A DNA stretch of 64,000 nucleotides. Origin: Dactylonectria macrodidyma. Its lineage: Eukaryota > Ascomycota > Sordariomycetes > Hypocreales > Nectriaceae. Numbering within the stretch: the first letter of the stretch is position 1; every line of letters begins with the position of its first letter. Below the pieces are notes generated by a model that was not told the DNA's origin, searched no databases, and saw only the letters and a list, made by a program, of their open reading frames with translations. The DNA is taken from the NCBI GenBank assembly GCA_020744425.1, contig JAGMUV010000012.1:744001-808000 (forward strand). The letters run 5' to 3'. The translations under genes and the position numbers were made by a program. Below are positions 44,988-56,189 of the stretch, one piece after another.

Positions 44988-47900
44988 ATGGAGAATGATA
45001 TACCCCAGGCAGTTCGGAACTGCCATACTTGCAAGCAAGACCTGCCCGAGGTCGAGTTTCGAAGCGTCAAGGACCCTGCGAGGCTTACGAGACAGTGTAG
45101 TAGCTGTAGGGCACGCCAAAAGGAGCGAGTGGCCGAATCCCGAGCCGCCGTTGCCGCCATGCGGAACATCGCCTCGAGGCTATCGCCGCGCAGAACGACG
45201 AAGAGGACCGATTCTCAGGCTCAATTGACGCCTCCACGGCGAAACGCGCAAGCGCTCGTGTCCATCAATAGCTCACAACCCCCTGCAACGCCTGCTGTAT
45301 TCCGTGGTCTGGCGCCCGTCCTCCAGGGACTGCCTAGACCTCTGCTGGGCCCATCTACCTCGAGCGCAGCGGAAGGAGCCCTCCCTATCCCTCCCACCTT
45401 AAGCCCGCCAAGAGTAGTTCTGGGCACGCCGATTCCTAGTGACACGGCCACAACGGGTCCTATTGTGCTAGGCACGCCTGTACCACAGGAATCGTTCCCT
45501 ACCACTGCTTCATTACTGCCACAGGGTCATCGCCGCGGCCGCTATACACGTCAAGGCATCGTGAACCGACGGCCACGGCCACAGCTTCAAGAACGACAGT
45601 TTGATCAGATAGTTGATCCACCTTTTACAGGGGACCTTGATTTGCCTGCCCTTAGTGAGGAGGATCGGGCGCTTGTGCGGGAGTTCTATACTGCCCTGAA
45701 TGACGACAAGATGCATAGTTGCATTCGCTGCCGGGAGCATTGGTTCGATATGAAGAAAAACAGCTTAGGAGTCTGCAGCCGCTGCATTAGTCGAGATAGG
45801 GAGAGAACCGCTGACGAGCCCTACTTCTTTAGCGCTGCGAATAGCCTTGACTTCGGGGAAGTCCCCGGTAATCTACCTAGCCTAACGATGGTTGAGGAGA
45901 TGCTGATTGCTAGGGTTCACGTACACGTGAAGGTCCTACAGGTACGTGGCTCTCAGTATAAATACCGCGGCCATGTTGTCCACTTCCTTCGCAATGTTGG
46001 TAGGCTATTTGAAGAGCTCCCGGTCCTACCTGAAGAGCTAGATATCGTGCTCCTGCGGCCTCCTAATATGGAGGGCGACCCTCACTTCCAGCAGCAGTTT
46101 GCTCGCGATTTCCGGGTACGCCGCTCATGCCTGTTGACCTGGCTGCATTACCTACAGCGCCACCACCCGGGCTATCGCGATATCGTTGTGAGGCAGGATC
46201 GCTTGCAACGGCTTCCTCTTGACGGCAGCATAGTTGCTTCCGTTGCTAGCCAAGTGGCTGACATACCTGACGGCGAGGCCCCCCAAGGTCCCGTTGAGGA
46301 GAATGTAGAAGAGGATCCAGCAGATGCAGATGCATCGGCGATCCCCGATTTGCAGGTTACAGACACCGAATTAAACGCCCTGCAGTCCCGATTGCTTCAT
46401 GGTACCCCTGACCCTGAGCGTATGGCCGATCTTGAGCATATACCGCCTAACGCGCAGGCTCAACACCAGATGCCACTACCTTCCATTCGCAGGACTCCTA
46501 TCAACGAATTCAACCGTTCCCAGCCGCTGTTGACGCTCGCGTTCCCCACCCTCTACCCTGACGGCAAGGCCGACTTCGTGGAGCCTCGCCTACGGAGCGT
46601 TACGTACTAGGACTACCTTGCCTATGCGATGAGATGGCAAGACGGACGTTTTGCCCGCCATAAGACGTGGCCTTTTGTCGCCCTCAACACGCTATTACGT
46701 GCGCAGGTCAGAAAGCGGAGCAACTACTCGGTCAAGCAACACGAAGGCCGCCGCCGTCAACCCCTTACGCGCGCTGACATAGAGGAAGCGATGGCTAAGC
46801 CTGACGAGCCAGAGGCTCAGGCCATGATCCAGTCGATCACGCGCCAAGCGGCCGTAATTAGGGGCACCCGTCCATATTGGTATAAGCAAAGGAAGGAATT
46901 GGAGGCATGTGCTTATAATCTAGGCAGGCCTGGCCTTTTCATTATAGTAAGTGCAGCTGATTACTACTGGGAGTCCCTATATCGTCATATGCCTCGATTC
47001 TAAGAGTGGAAAGCAGCTCCTGAGGCGGCGCGAATGGCTCTATCCTGGCAACTGCTGCGAGACAATGCCCACATTGCTGCTTATCACTTCCATAAGCGTT
47101 ATACGCTCTTTAGGACTATTGTCCTGAAGCAGAAGTTTAACCTAACGGACTTTTGGGGTTGCTACGAGTGGCAGGGCAGGGGTTCCAGTCACCACCACGG
47201 CCTATATTGGCTAAGTGGCCACCCGGACTTGGATTCTGATGACAGCCAGTCCCGGGAGCGATTTGCCCGAATCTGGGGATATCACGTATCCGCTGTCAAC
47301 CCAGAGCCTCAGAGGGTGCAGGCACCTGGGGAAGGGAATCCCTTGATCAGTAATCTATTGGAACATCCCCTTACCGTCCAGTTCCTGTCGATGGTGGTCA
47401 ACCGCGTGCAGCGCCATCGCTGCAACAACTACTGTATGCAGCTCAGCAAGCATACCAAGCAGGTGGAGTGCCGCTTTGGATTTCCTCACGGGCAGCGCCT
47501 GCTAGCCTCCCTTGAAAAGATTCCTCATTCTAAGCACTGGAGCTTTAGGGGCGAGCGGAACGATAGCCAGATGAACCACTACAACCGCTTACTTGCCGTT
47601 GCGTGGCTAGCCAATACAGATGTCTCACCCTGCACGAGCCTGCAGCAGGTAATCGATTACGCAGCTAAATACTGCTCCAAGTCGGAGAAGAAGAGTGAAT
47701 CTTTAGCCCAGATTGGGAAGGCCCTGATGCCCCGGGTCAAGGACCACAACCCGCTGATTTCTTTCACGTCAAAGCTCCTAAATCAGCTAGTTGCTGAGCG
47801 AGACTACTCGAAGCAGGAGGTTAGCCACTTGCTCCTCGGTCTGCCGTTACAAGAGGGCTCACGAACCTGCTTACACATTGATTGCCGTAATCCTGACATG

Positions 47901-50080
47901 CATTCCCGCTCTTTACGGATTGACGCCGATGAGGTTGACGAGGCGCCGAACGTCTACGAAAAGTACTGTCAACGCCCCGAATCCCTAGAGGACCTGACCT
48001 ATGTTTCCTTTCTCAAATACTGGAATTTCCACTCTAGGGACCCTTCCAAGTGGAAGCAATGGCAGCTAGGCAACGTCAACGGCAGGCCGCGTGTATTGGT
48101 CTACTTTCCTCGCTATCAGGCTGATCCAGAAGGCCAACAGTGGCCAGATTACTGCCGCGTAAAGCTGACATTGAACCACTTACATCGTCGGCATGATGAG
48201 CTCCTCATGTTTGACGGCCATCGTTTTAATTCTCACGCTCAGGCCTTCTCCTATTGTTGGCAGCACCACAGTCATGGTGATGACCATTACGGCCGGCCAA
48301 AAGAGGTTCGATTACAACCTCAAGAGGATCAGTACGAGGCTCTGCCAGTGGAGGAGGAATTTGATGACGAAGACTGGATCCGTCTCGCCGCCCTTTTACC
48401 TGACAACCCCCTTACCCAGGAAGGTCTTGACCTACTTGGCCGCCGCGATATCGATGTCAATTACGACTGGACACGGCATGTGGGCACTTATCCAGAGTTT
48501 CGAGACAGCTACTGGAAAGACCTCATCGCTAGCAACCCTATAGCCAACGATGTGGAGGTCCTTGGCCCTCACTGGCGTGACCAGCTCAACCCGCAACAGC
48601 GGTTAGTGTACGATACCTTCATTGGTCACTTCCAGGCGCAAAATCCTACTCAAATCCTTCTCCACGTTGACGGCGGCGGCGGCACGGGCAAGTCCTTCCT
48701 TATCAAGGTGCTTTCCTCCCACCTTCAGGCGGCTGCCCTGCCCAATCCTAGCCCTATTTGCCGCGTAGCGCCAACAGGCGTTGCGAGTAACCAGATACAG
48801 GGCAGCACCATACATTCGCTGCTCCGTCTCCCAGTAGGCGGTGCCTTTACCGAACTTCGCCCAGCTGACGCTGCTGCCCTTCAGTCCCGCCTACGGCACG
48901 TCAGGTACCTCGTTATCGATGAAAAGAGCTTGCTAGGACTTGAGCAGCTCGGGCGAATTGATTCTCGCCTGCGACAGGCCTTTCCACAGCGTAGCCTCGA
49001 GTTCTTTGGTGGTGTGAGCGTCTTGCTTGTGGGCGATTTCTTCCAGCTACCACCCGTCCGACAAAAGCCGCTGTATTCAACCGCCAGCACTGGCCTGTCT
49101 TCGTTGGAAAGGAGAGGACAGGTGGCCTACCGGTTGTTTGACCGCACCGTCTTCCTGACCACGGTACAGCGCCAGACTGGTGATGATCAAGCCCGGTTCC
49201 GTCAGGCCTTGCAAGAACTGCGTGAAGTCAAGTTATCTATACCCTCCTGGGACCTCCTTAGCAGTCGGGTGCAGGCCAAGCTAACGCAGAGCGAGGTTGA
49301 CAGATTCAAGGCCGCTATGCGGGTGTATTCTACAAAGGCCCGCGTTAACGAATACAATTACGAGCATATGGTGCACCTTAACGCCCCGGCAATACAGGTG
49401 GAGGCAAAGAACCAGGGCAAAGGCGCGGGGCAGGCGGCAAGCGACAACGCTGGCAATCTATCCAACAAGTTTGCTGTTGCTAGAGGCGCCAGGGTAATGC
49501 TCACAACTAATTTGTGGCAACCAGCTGGCCTGGTTAATGGCGCCCAGGGTACGATATATGATGTCGCCTGGAATGAAGGCGCCAACCCATGGGAAGACCC
49601 CCCGGCCGTTATCATGGTGGACTTTGATAGCTACGACGGGCCGCCGTATCTAACAACTAACGAGGGCAGGAAAATCGTGCCCATCCTTCCCGTCACGCGT
49701 GATTTCCTAGTGGGCAACGAGACCTGCTCTCGCACCCAGTTTCCCCTGATCGTGGCATTTGCCATCACTGTTCACAAATGCCAGAGCCTAACGAAGGATC
49801 AGATAGTTACTGACCTCGCTACACGCGACTTCCAGGCCGGTATCAGTTATGTTGCAGTGTCACGAGTTACCTCATTGCAAGGCCTACTCCTCGAGGCGCC
49901 TTTCGACCGTCAGAACCTCTATAACCACACGCCCACGGAAGGTTTATACGCCTGCGTTTCCTACGTACTGCGATTATGGCTAACTACAACGTAGGGATGA
50001 AGATGCGCCTTGCTGACCAACAGCGCCGTCAGGCTCAGCGGCTGATCGATCCGCCATATCCACCACGGTACATTGACTAA
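44988..50080 (+). pseudogene. Helitron RepHel protein, element D, with two in-frame stops
   Basis: One reading frame runs from ATG 44988 to 49950, broken only by TAG 46608-46610 and TAA 47001-47003; blocks before, between and after are collinear with element A. The Cys4 finger CHTC..CSSC opens the protein, then VVLGTPIP and a second VLGTPVP, the Cys-rich IRCREHWF..CSRC, Helitron_like_N (IRRTPINEFNRS), HUH motif SHHHGLYW near 736, YAAKYCSK near 892, Walker A GGGGTGKS near 1231 and ISYVAVSRV. The end needs an intron at about 49939-49995 (gtttat..acgtag), after which GMKMRLADQQRR leads to TAA 50078-50080. Element A has no intron there. Both stops would arise from CAG or CAA by a C-to-T change. 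The catalytic motifs are otherwise preserved, so inactivation is recent. Confidence 0.85.
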
Positions 50081-50354
50081 ATGACGTTTTCCTATAAGCT
50101 ACAGGGAAAGGGGAACTCGATATACGGTATATAGTTGATTGGGCCTGGAAGGAAGTGGTAGAGGGACCCCTATGTCTATCAGTCAACTCCCTGACTACAG
50201 GTTTGAAGTGGTTTTGATAGCTGGTTATCGCCACAGTCGAAAGGGGGCCTCCCAGAAGAGTTTAATAGCAGGTAGACGGTATTTACCCTTGGGGCTGAAT
50301 ATTCAGCCGTTAAGCCCCTTGCCTTGGCAACTTAACGGGTGTTCGAAGTATTTT
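44988..50354 (+). mobile_element. Helitron D (family 1), inactivated by two stops
   Basis: The 3' terminus is near 50354. The ending CGGGTGTTCGAAGTATTTT parallels the A/E ending GGGGTGACGTAGTATTT. It is preceded by a strong hairpin (CGTTAAG..CTTAACG with inner TTGCC/GGCAA, 50308-50337) and by the palindrome GGCTGAATATTCAGCC at 50292-50307. The 5' end lies upstream of 44988 and was not located. Confidence 0.75.
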
Positions 50355-51655
50355 AACGGATTACTGGGTTGCTACCGCCATGACTGTCGAGAGATCTTTG
50401 CGTACTTAATTGCGGGTGTCTTGTTCAAGCTCTTCTGAATAAATCGGGCCTCTACACTTGTACAGAGCGTATTATATCGAAAACGGCGTCATAACACACT
50501 AATGCAGATTGCTTGGTGGCCTCGTGGGATATTCCGCAGACCCGGTCAATAACTATACTCGGCTCCCTTCAACTGTCATCGAACCGACTGCAAACCAAGA
50601 AGAGGAACATAAGCCCCTGATACTATGGTTCATATGGCGCTAAGAATGGTCTGGTCTCTCAGCCGCACAAGTTAATATCGGAGTGGGTCCCTGATGGGCC
50701 CCTTGAGCCAGGGCGAAATCGTCATTGCATGTGAAACTCAGGATGTCGTCGGTTTCTGTGTGGCTGCCACGCCAAGACGCCATCAACCTGGCTGAACCAG
50801 TTGTGGCTTATGACATGAGTCGCATCGGCAAGCTGAACTAAGGCTCTAGAACGTGCCCCGTGCTCGGGATGCCAATGATGATTGGAGATAGAAGGGACGA
50901 GGTAAGAGATTGGTTGAGGATGAAGCCAGCAGATGCAATAGCTAGAAGCTCGTAGCCAGTCGATGGAGACCGATGGGCAGACAGCTGTGAAGCGGCCATC
51001 TCTCTACTAGGCATAACACACAGACGTAGACAATGCAAGCCACTTGTACCTACTGGCTTAACCGGAGGCCTGGGGACATTGTAAACTACCAGCCGCACTC
51101 ACAGGTAAGGCGGCTAAGGTAGCATAGTGGGATTCGGCAGTTGGTTGGATCGTTCGTCTGCATATCTGAGGATTTCCAGTGGCTTGATGGCTGATCAGGA
51201 GACAGTTGAGGGGTCCAGTCAGGCAGCCCCAGTGACCATATTCTAATGCAACCCCCGGTTGATGTGCTAGTGGTAACCTTCCATTTCAGTCTAAATTTCA
51301 CTTCTTTGCTGCATTTCAACAAAAACAGGCATTGGTTATTTTTTTTATTAAAACAGTGAACTACAAGCTCGAATGCAAGAAGCCTTTGTTCATTATCTCT
51401 AGCATAGTCATCCTGTCTACCTTTTATTAATTGCAGTCATCGCAGGGCTGTGTTAATCTTCTCTACATCGCTAAGAGGAATGAATGCCTTGGCGAGTCGG
51501 GCGTAAACTCTGTTTCAAGCCCTCGGTAAGCTCCACTGTGCTATGACTCCGTCTTGAATGATTGACTACCATCCCCCACCACTTAAAGAATGAGTCGTGC
51601 TATTTCAATAACCTCTTTTTGCTAGCTATATAACTTTTCGCACGTGTAACATCAC
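50355..51655. other. Intergenic, no gene recognised
   Basis: Only short, unsupported open frames are present. No repeat of other parts of the window is evident. Confidence 0.4.
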
Positions 51656-52194
51656 ATGACTGAAAATTTCCTCCCGCAGCCACAACTCCTCCCCCTTTAC
51701 ATCACTCCTTCACAACACTACCAATATCACGATTTCGATCGATTTTTTGCGATGAGCCGTGAAACACAACAGTCCCTTCAAATCTTAGGTCTCTATACAG
51801 CGATGAGACTACTACAACAACACCATCAACAGCAGCCTCAAGGACGATAAGCCAGAGCCAGAGCCCTAATAACGTACGGCGGATGACTGCTAGCATCCGC
51901 CGAGACCGCACAAAAGCCGAGATCGAGGCAGATTTGCCCCCATCACGAGCCTCAACACCATCACAGACACGGTCTTCAACGCGGTCTTCAACGCGGTCTT
52001 CAACGCGGTCTTCAACGCGGTCTTCAACGCGGTCTTCAACGCGGTCTTCAACGCAGTCCTCAACTCGATCACGAGCCGGTACAAATACAAGGGGAAGGGG
52101 AACAGGAGGCAGATGCAGAAGAGGGGCGCGGGCTAGCTCAAGGCCCGCAGAAACACCAACGCCATCCGGCGATAGCTTCATTCCAGCTACTTAA
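51656..52194 (+). CDS. Hypothetical low-complexity protein with SSTR repeats
   Basis: Two neighbouring open frames, 51656-51850 (65 codons, Gln-rich end RLLQQHHQQQPQGR) and 51883-52194 (104 codons), may be exons of one gene or unrelated. The second contains about eight SSTR tetrapeptides made by a 12-bp tandem repeat, followed by an Arg/Gly-rich stretch (TRGRGTGGRCRRGARASSR). No domain is recognisable. Repeat-driven frames are often spurious, because the 12-bp unit keeps every frame open; the opposite strand is also open. I therefore hold the coding call weakly. Confidence 0.3.
51969..52068. repeat. 12-bp tandem repeat, about eight units
   Basis: The unit GCGGTCTTCAAC is repeated exactly for most of the array, with one CAGTCC variant near the right end. 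It is a simple direct repeat without spacers, so it is not a CRISPR array. Confidence 0.9.
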
Positions 52195-52336
52195 TTGCTC
52201 CTATGAGATGAAATTGTAGTCGGGCTGTAAGAGATTTCTGTGTGGTTCTTGGTCATCTCTAGCTGCCATAGAAATTTTGGTGTGAAAAGGGGAGGTAAGA
52301 AAATCTAAGCGAAATTGCCGAATTTCACGTGACAGG

Positions 52337-53631
52337 TTATTCAGCCGAAGGCTGACTCTACATCAGTTCTTAAGTTTCCAGAATAATGAGGGTGCCTTCC
52401 GTTAGGAAGGTCTTTCTTATTCGCGCCCGACCCTTGACACCCTGAGTCCTGGCCTCTGATTGGTTGCAAAGTTATCTGCCTTCTGATTGGCTAATAAAAT
52501 GGCTTCCTAACGGGAGGCCTTCCTAGCAAGCCGGTGTGGCGGCTGCTCCCCAGTTGGTGCAGACAAGGGTAATAAGTTTCTCGAGCTCTGATTGGTCCAA
52601 GTTTTGTATTGCAAGCCGCAAATCGTTCGGCAACTGGCTGACGGCTCCAGATAAGTGGGTCCAGGCCACTCTGCACCATGTCGCCGTTTGTTTACTCAGA
52701 AGATGATTTGTTTACGTTACACTTGGCTGAAGATAGCCATTTCATCCGCTTCAACGCTTCTGCGTGTCTTCTTTTCGTTAGGCAATGGGTCCTAAATCTA
52801 CTTCCGGGAGCTCTATAATGGACATAATTTCCGTTGTCTGTGCCCGCTGTCGCGAGGAGAGACCGGCGGGTGACTTCGTCAGCAAAAGGAAGTCTGCTGG
52901 GAACACACGAAGAACCGCCTTGATTGTCGTAATAAGAACGATTCTCATGTCAGCTCTGTCTCCCCACTCTGTAAGATCAATACTAACTAAATGAAGTATT
53001 CCAGATCCAGAGACGCGACCTTGACGCTGAGGAACCTAGCTTTAGCTGAGAGACGTGCCCCGAAGAGAACCGCCGGAGATGCTGGCTTATTGCCTCCTAA
53101 CGAGAGATCCGGAATTCAGCTTACGTCGCCAGAGAAACTACGGCAAATTTATGCTGCTAGGATGCTATTCCGAGAGTCACTTAGCCAGCTGCACGTTGTG
53201 CTGGGGACGCCATTTCTACTAACTTAATAAAGTATGCGGCATTTCCGTGCTCTAGCTTCCTTACCTCTCGTGTAGCTAACAACCCATCCAATCGCCTCAC
53301 ATTCTGACCCATCTACTGCCCGAAGCAGCACAACTGGTTTGGATTACTCTTACTTGGCTACTAGGTTCCACAGGGCCGGGAAGCATCCGAGACCCTCATG
53401 TTATCATAATAGAGTTTAACAAGTACATTAGACTGGTGTTCCTAACCACCCCTAGTGGCAGGAAGATTGTCCCGATTCTCCTCGTAGAGAGGGGCTTCCT
53501 CATCGGAGCCACTCTCTGCACTCGCACCCAGTTCCCCTGATCATATGCTACGCTATTACCGTTTATAAGCCACAAAGCATCACAGAAGATATGATCGTTT
53601 CCGATCTCTCCTACCGGGATTTCCAGACTGG
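52337..53631 (+). mobile_element. Helitron E (family 1), 5' part, internally deleted
   Basis: It starts with the same 5' end as Helitron A (TTATTCAGCCGAAGGCTG). It keeps decayed exon 1 and 2 (52785-53227), then jumps to the helicase C-terminus at about 53380. It stops at 53631, where a 412-bp MITE begins after the octamer CAGACTGG. The missing 3' end of the same copy is at 58973-59303 in reverse orientation. An inverted repeat at about 52391-52525 (CCTTCCGTTAGGAA..) may be a nested small insertion. Confidence 0.82.
52785..53631 (+). pseudogene. RepHel remnant of Helitron E
   Basis: Exon 1 is 52785 to about 52950, with Cys4-finger residues CARCREERPAGDFVSKRKS. The second Cys pair is lost by a frameshift and a Cys-to-Arg change. 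Exon 2 follows to 53227, with LTLRNLALAERRAPKR and HVVLGTP. Several kilobases of Rep and helicase sequence are deleted. From about 53380 the helicase tail resumes (VFLTTPSGRKIVPIL, GFLIGATLCTRTQFP) with stops, as far as FQTG at 53631. Comparison with element A shows the frame should continue LSYVA, which is found at 59303 on the other strand. Not functional. Confidence 0.83.
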
Positions 53632-54043
53632 CAGGCTTTCTATCCATACTCGTATGGAATAAGTGATGGAGTATGGAATGTTCCATACTCCATACTCCAT
53701 ATTCCATACGGGCCGTCCGTATTCCATACGTATGGAATAATGGATTATTCCGGAAAATATTATCCCCGCTATTGCAGTCTGTTTCAGAGTGATCCCAAAC
53801 CCATCGTTTATGCTGTTTCATACTTCAATCTCAGCTCTGTCTGCAGCCGACAGCAGGCAAACCACTGTACAATTACTGAATTGCAGAGCTCCCAAACCTG
53901 ATTCTTTACGATCGTGGCAGTGTGAGAGATGACGTCATTTTTTGTATTCCATACGTATGGAATAAGCTTCCATACGAGGTGCATTCCATTTTCCATATTC
54001 CATACGGGCCTGTATGGAGTATGGAATATGGATAGAAAGCCTG
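53632..54043 (+). mobile_element. hAT-type MITE, left copy (412 bp)
   Basis: The ends CAGGCTTTCTATCCAT and its complement are at 53632 and 54043. Near the ends are many CCATAC/GTATGG words. It has the same length as the copy at 59304-59715 and appears identical to it by eye, in opposite orientation. An 8-bp duplication CAGACTGG (53624-53631 and, reverse-complemented, 59296-59303) and CAGG ends indicate a hAT-type element. Small open frames inside are not genes. Confidence 0.88.
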
Positions 54044-54689
54044 CCGAGTACGTCGCCGGCCAAGCGAACAAACTCCGACTGTGACCAGACCCCTACGAAG
54101 AAACGGCGCCTGTCCCCGGCCTCTTCTAGCACCATTCTACCTTCTCAGAGCAACGAGCCTGTTAGATCCCTCACGGTTTCGGCTTTCTCACAGGATAGAT
54201 GAGAGGCATAACTACTTCCTTTCTGGAACTCAGTGATAGCTTTGCTTACAAACTTATTATCCTGGTGTCTAAATATAGTGATCAGCACAAGTCGCATTGA
54301 GAGTTATAAATGAAAGGTCCCTGACATGTCATCTAGCGGTGCTTCTGTTGAAATGAGCATATTGTATTGATTGAAGGAGAAGAAAAGCAGCGCTAACCAG
54401 CGGAAGCTACCTAGCTGTAAGTCGACCAGACCTTTCTGTAGTTGATCTTCTGGTTATAAATTTGTAGCCTCCGATTGCTGCCCAGATATTGAGATCTAGA
54501 ATAAGATCTTCTTGTGATGAATACCACTGTTGAGGAGGAAGAGAGTTCATTTTGTTAATAGTAGTAAGTAAGGATAGATATGATGAGGTATGAGGCGGTG
54601 AAGCGGAAGGGAGACGGATAAAGCAGCAAGGCAGAGGGTTAGGGTTATGCTGACTAATATGGGACCCGTGAGTGTACGGACCCGTGCAT
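54044..54689. other. Unassigned spacer inside the inverted segment
   Basis: A short open frame leaving the MITE at 54044-54202 (KRRLSPASSSTILPSQ) is basic and Ser-rich but has no start of its own. The rest holds nothing recognisable. Confidence 0.4.
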
Positions 54690-55347
54690 CTACTACCTGG
54701 CAAGCATACCCGTACTCTATATGACCTGCTGAAGAGGAAAGAAGCAGAGGTGCTGGTCCAGCTCCGCACCGGAATGGCAAGACTAAATAGCTTTCTGCAC
54801 AACATCGGCGCAGTGGAATCGGATATGTGCGAATGTGGTCAAGCATCCGAGACAGTTGCACATTTTCTATTCAGATGCACAAAGTGGACAAAGCAACGGG
54901 AAGGCGTGCTGAAATGCCCACAAACAAAGATGGGAAACCTCTCGTTCTTCTTGGGAGGAAAGGCAGCGTCTGACGAGGACAAATGGGCACCAGATATGCG
55001 GGCAGTACGGGCAACGATCAAATTTGCCATTGCAACGGGGAGGCTTAACATGGACTAGAAGCCTCAGGCACACTAACTATGCAGATCAATCCCTACTAAC
55101 ATCATACAGTCTCATTTTGACAGACCGGGCTTCAGCTGCTGAAGATAGGATGCTGAACACTTGGGGAAATTGGCCTTCAAGCAGGCCTGTCACGACATAT
55201 ACACCAGATTGGACCAGTTAGTAAAAGTGAAATTTTGGGGCTTCGGGTGATTATGGAAGAACTGTACGAAACGAAAATAGCTTAGCGCAAAGGCCCTCTG
55301 GGGTGTGTCCCCCCCGGCGAAATAAAATCCTTACCTTACCTTACCTA
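54690..55347 (+). mobile_element. LINE 3'-end fragment
   Basis: The open part 54690-55058 encodes the last 120 residues of the LINE polyprotein (LPGKHTRTLYDLLKRKEAE, CECGQASETVAHFLFRC, MGNLSFFLGGKAASDE) and matches 5316-5680 on the other strand at protein level. The 3' untranslated part matches 5090-5260 reversed. It ends with CCCCCCCGGCGAAATAAAATCC and a (TTACC)n tail at about 55330-55346. It is heavily 5'-truncated and dead. Confidence 0.85.
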
Positions 55348-55784
55348 TTGGGCCCCCGACGAGACAGCACGGCAAAACCACAGAATCTGACAAGGCCAGA
55401 GATGCGGCACTACAACTCGAAAGCAGGACCGAGAGAACGAAAGACCAAAGAGAAGCACTCGAGCTGCGACATGAGCGACATCGATTGACGAAGAAACCGA
55501 CTGACCGGCCGAGAAAAAAAGCAATAACGTCCCTCACCCACATGTGGCGCCCCCCACCCATGTGGCGCACCCCAAAAATCAACGACCACAAAACAGACCC
55601 TCTACGGAGGAAGAGCTCAAAAGTCCTTGCCAACGCTAAAAATAACGCTAGCCAAATAAGGAAATAGTCAACTTTAGATCTATTTTCAACCCCCATTTCC
55701 GTCCCTCTTCTTCCTACCCTCTTGATATTCATTTCCTCCTTTTAGCTGTATGACCTTTTGGATGTGTTCAGGGATTCGTTCTAT
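55348..55784. other. Unidentified charged open stretch, probably repeat-derived
   Basis: One plus frame is open from about 55330 to 55667 and is rich in Lys, Arg and Glu (ARDAALQLESRTERTKDQRE). No start, domain or splice site supports a gene. It may be the tail of a decayed transposase. Confidence 0.3.
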
Positions 55785-56160
55785 CTAAGCCTGTATTTTC
55801 TCTTGTGAAAGCTCTTTCCAAGCTGCCTGCCAGGCCCGAATAGCTTCTTGCCGGCTCTTCAGAGCCCCCTTTTTTATAGTCTCTCTCTTTAAATAACCCC
55901 AAGCCGGCTCAATCATATTGAGATCTGGGGAATTACCGCACCAAAGCATCCGACGGACCTGATGAAGATCGTAGACCCGTTGCTGGATATGATGGTTATG
56001 TGCCGGAGCCTTATCTTCTTGAACGATCGTCTCTGGCCGCTTCTTTTCACATTCCTTCGCAAAAGGCAGCAATAAGGGGATCAAGATCATCTGTTAGTAT
56101 CGCCACCAGTCGATCCCTTTGCCCTTCCCTCAAGAGAGCTTGCCTGTTGATTTCTGCCAC
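55785..56160 (-). pseudogene. Tc1/mariner-type transposase, C-terminal remnant
   Basis: The minus frame 56090-55785 holds the second half of a DDE_3-type domain: QEDKAPAHNHH (the second catalytic Asp in the family pattern DNAPAH) and NSPDLNMIEPAWGYLKRE (the third acid in NPIE). Just upstream GIDWWRY is readable before a stop or intron end at about 56092. The N-terminal half, helix-turn-helix and ends are absent. Dead fragment, probably truncated by the hAT insertion beside it. Confidence 0.78.
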
Positions 56161-56189
56161 TTCCACTGAGGCCAGTGTTGCTAATAGTA

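Noticed and set aside
51969..52068. CRISPR-like array
   Set aside because: Uninterrupted 12-bp direct repeats without spacers in a fungal genome; a simple minisatellite.
53396..53821. Small protein gene (identical frame also at 59526-59726)
   Set aside because: Both frames lie inside the inverted copies of a MITE; they are identical because the repeat is.
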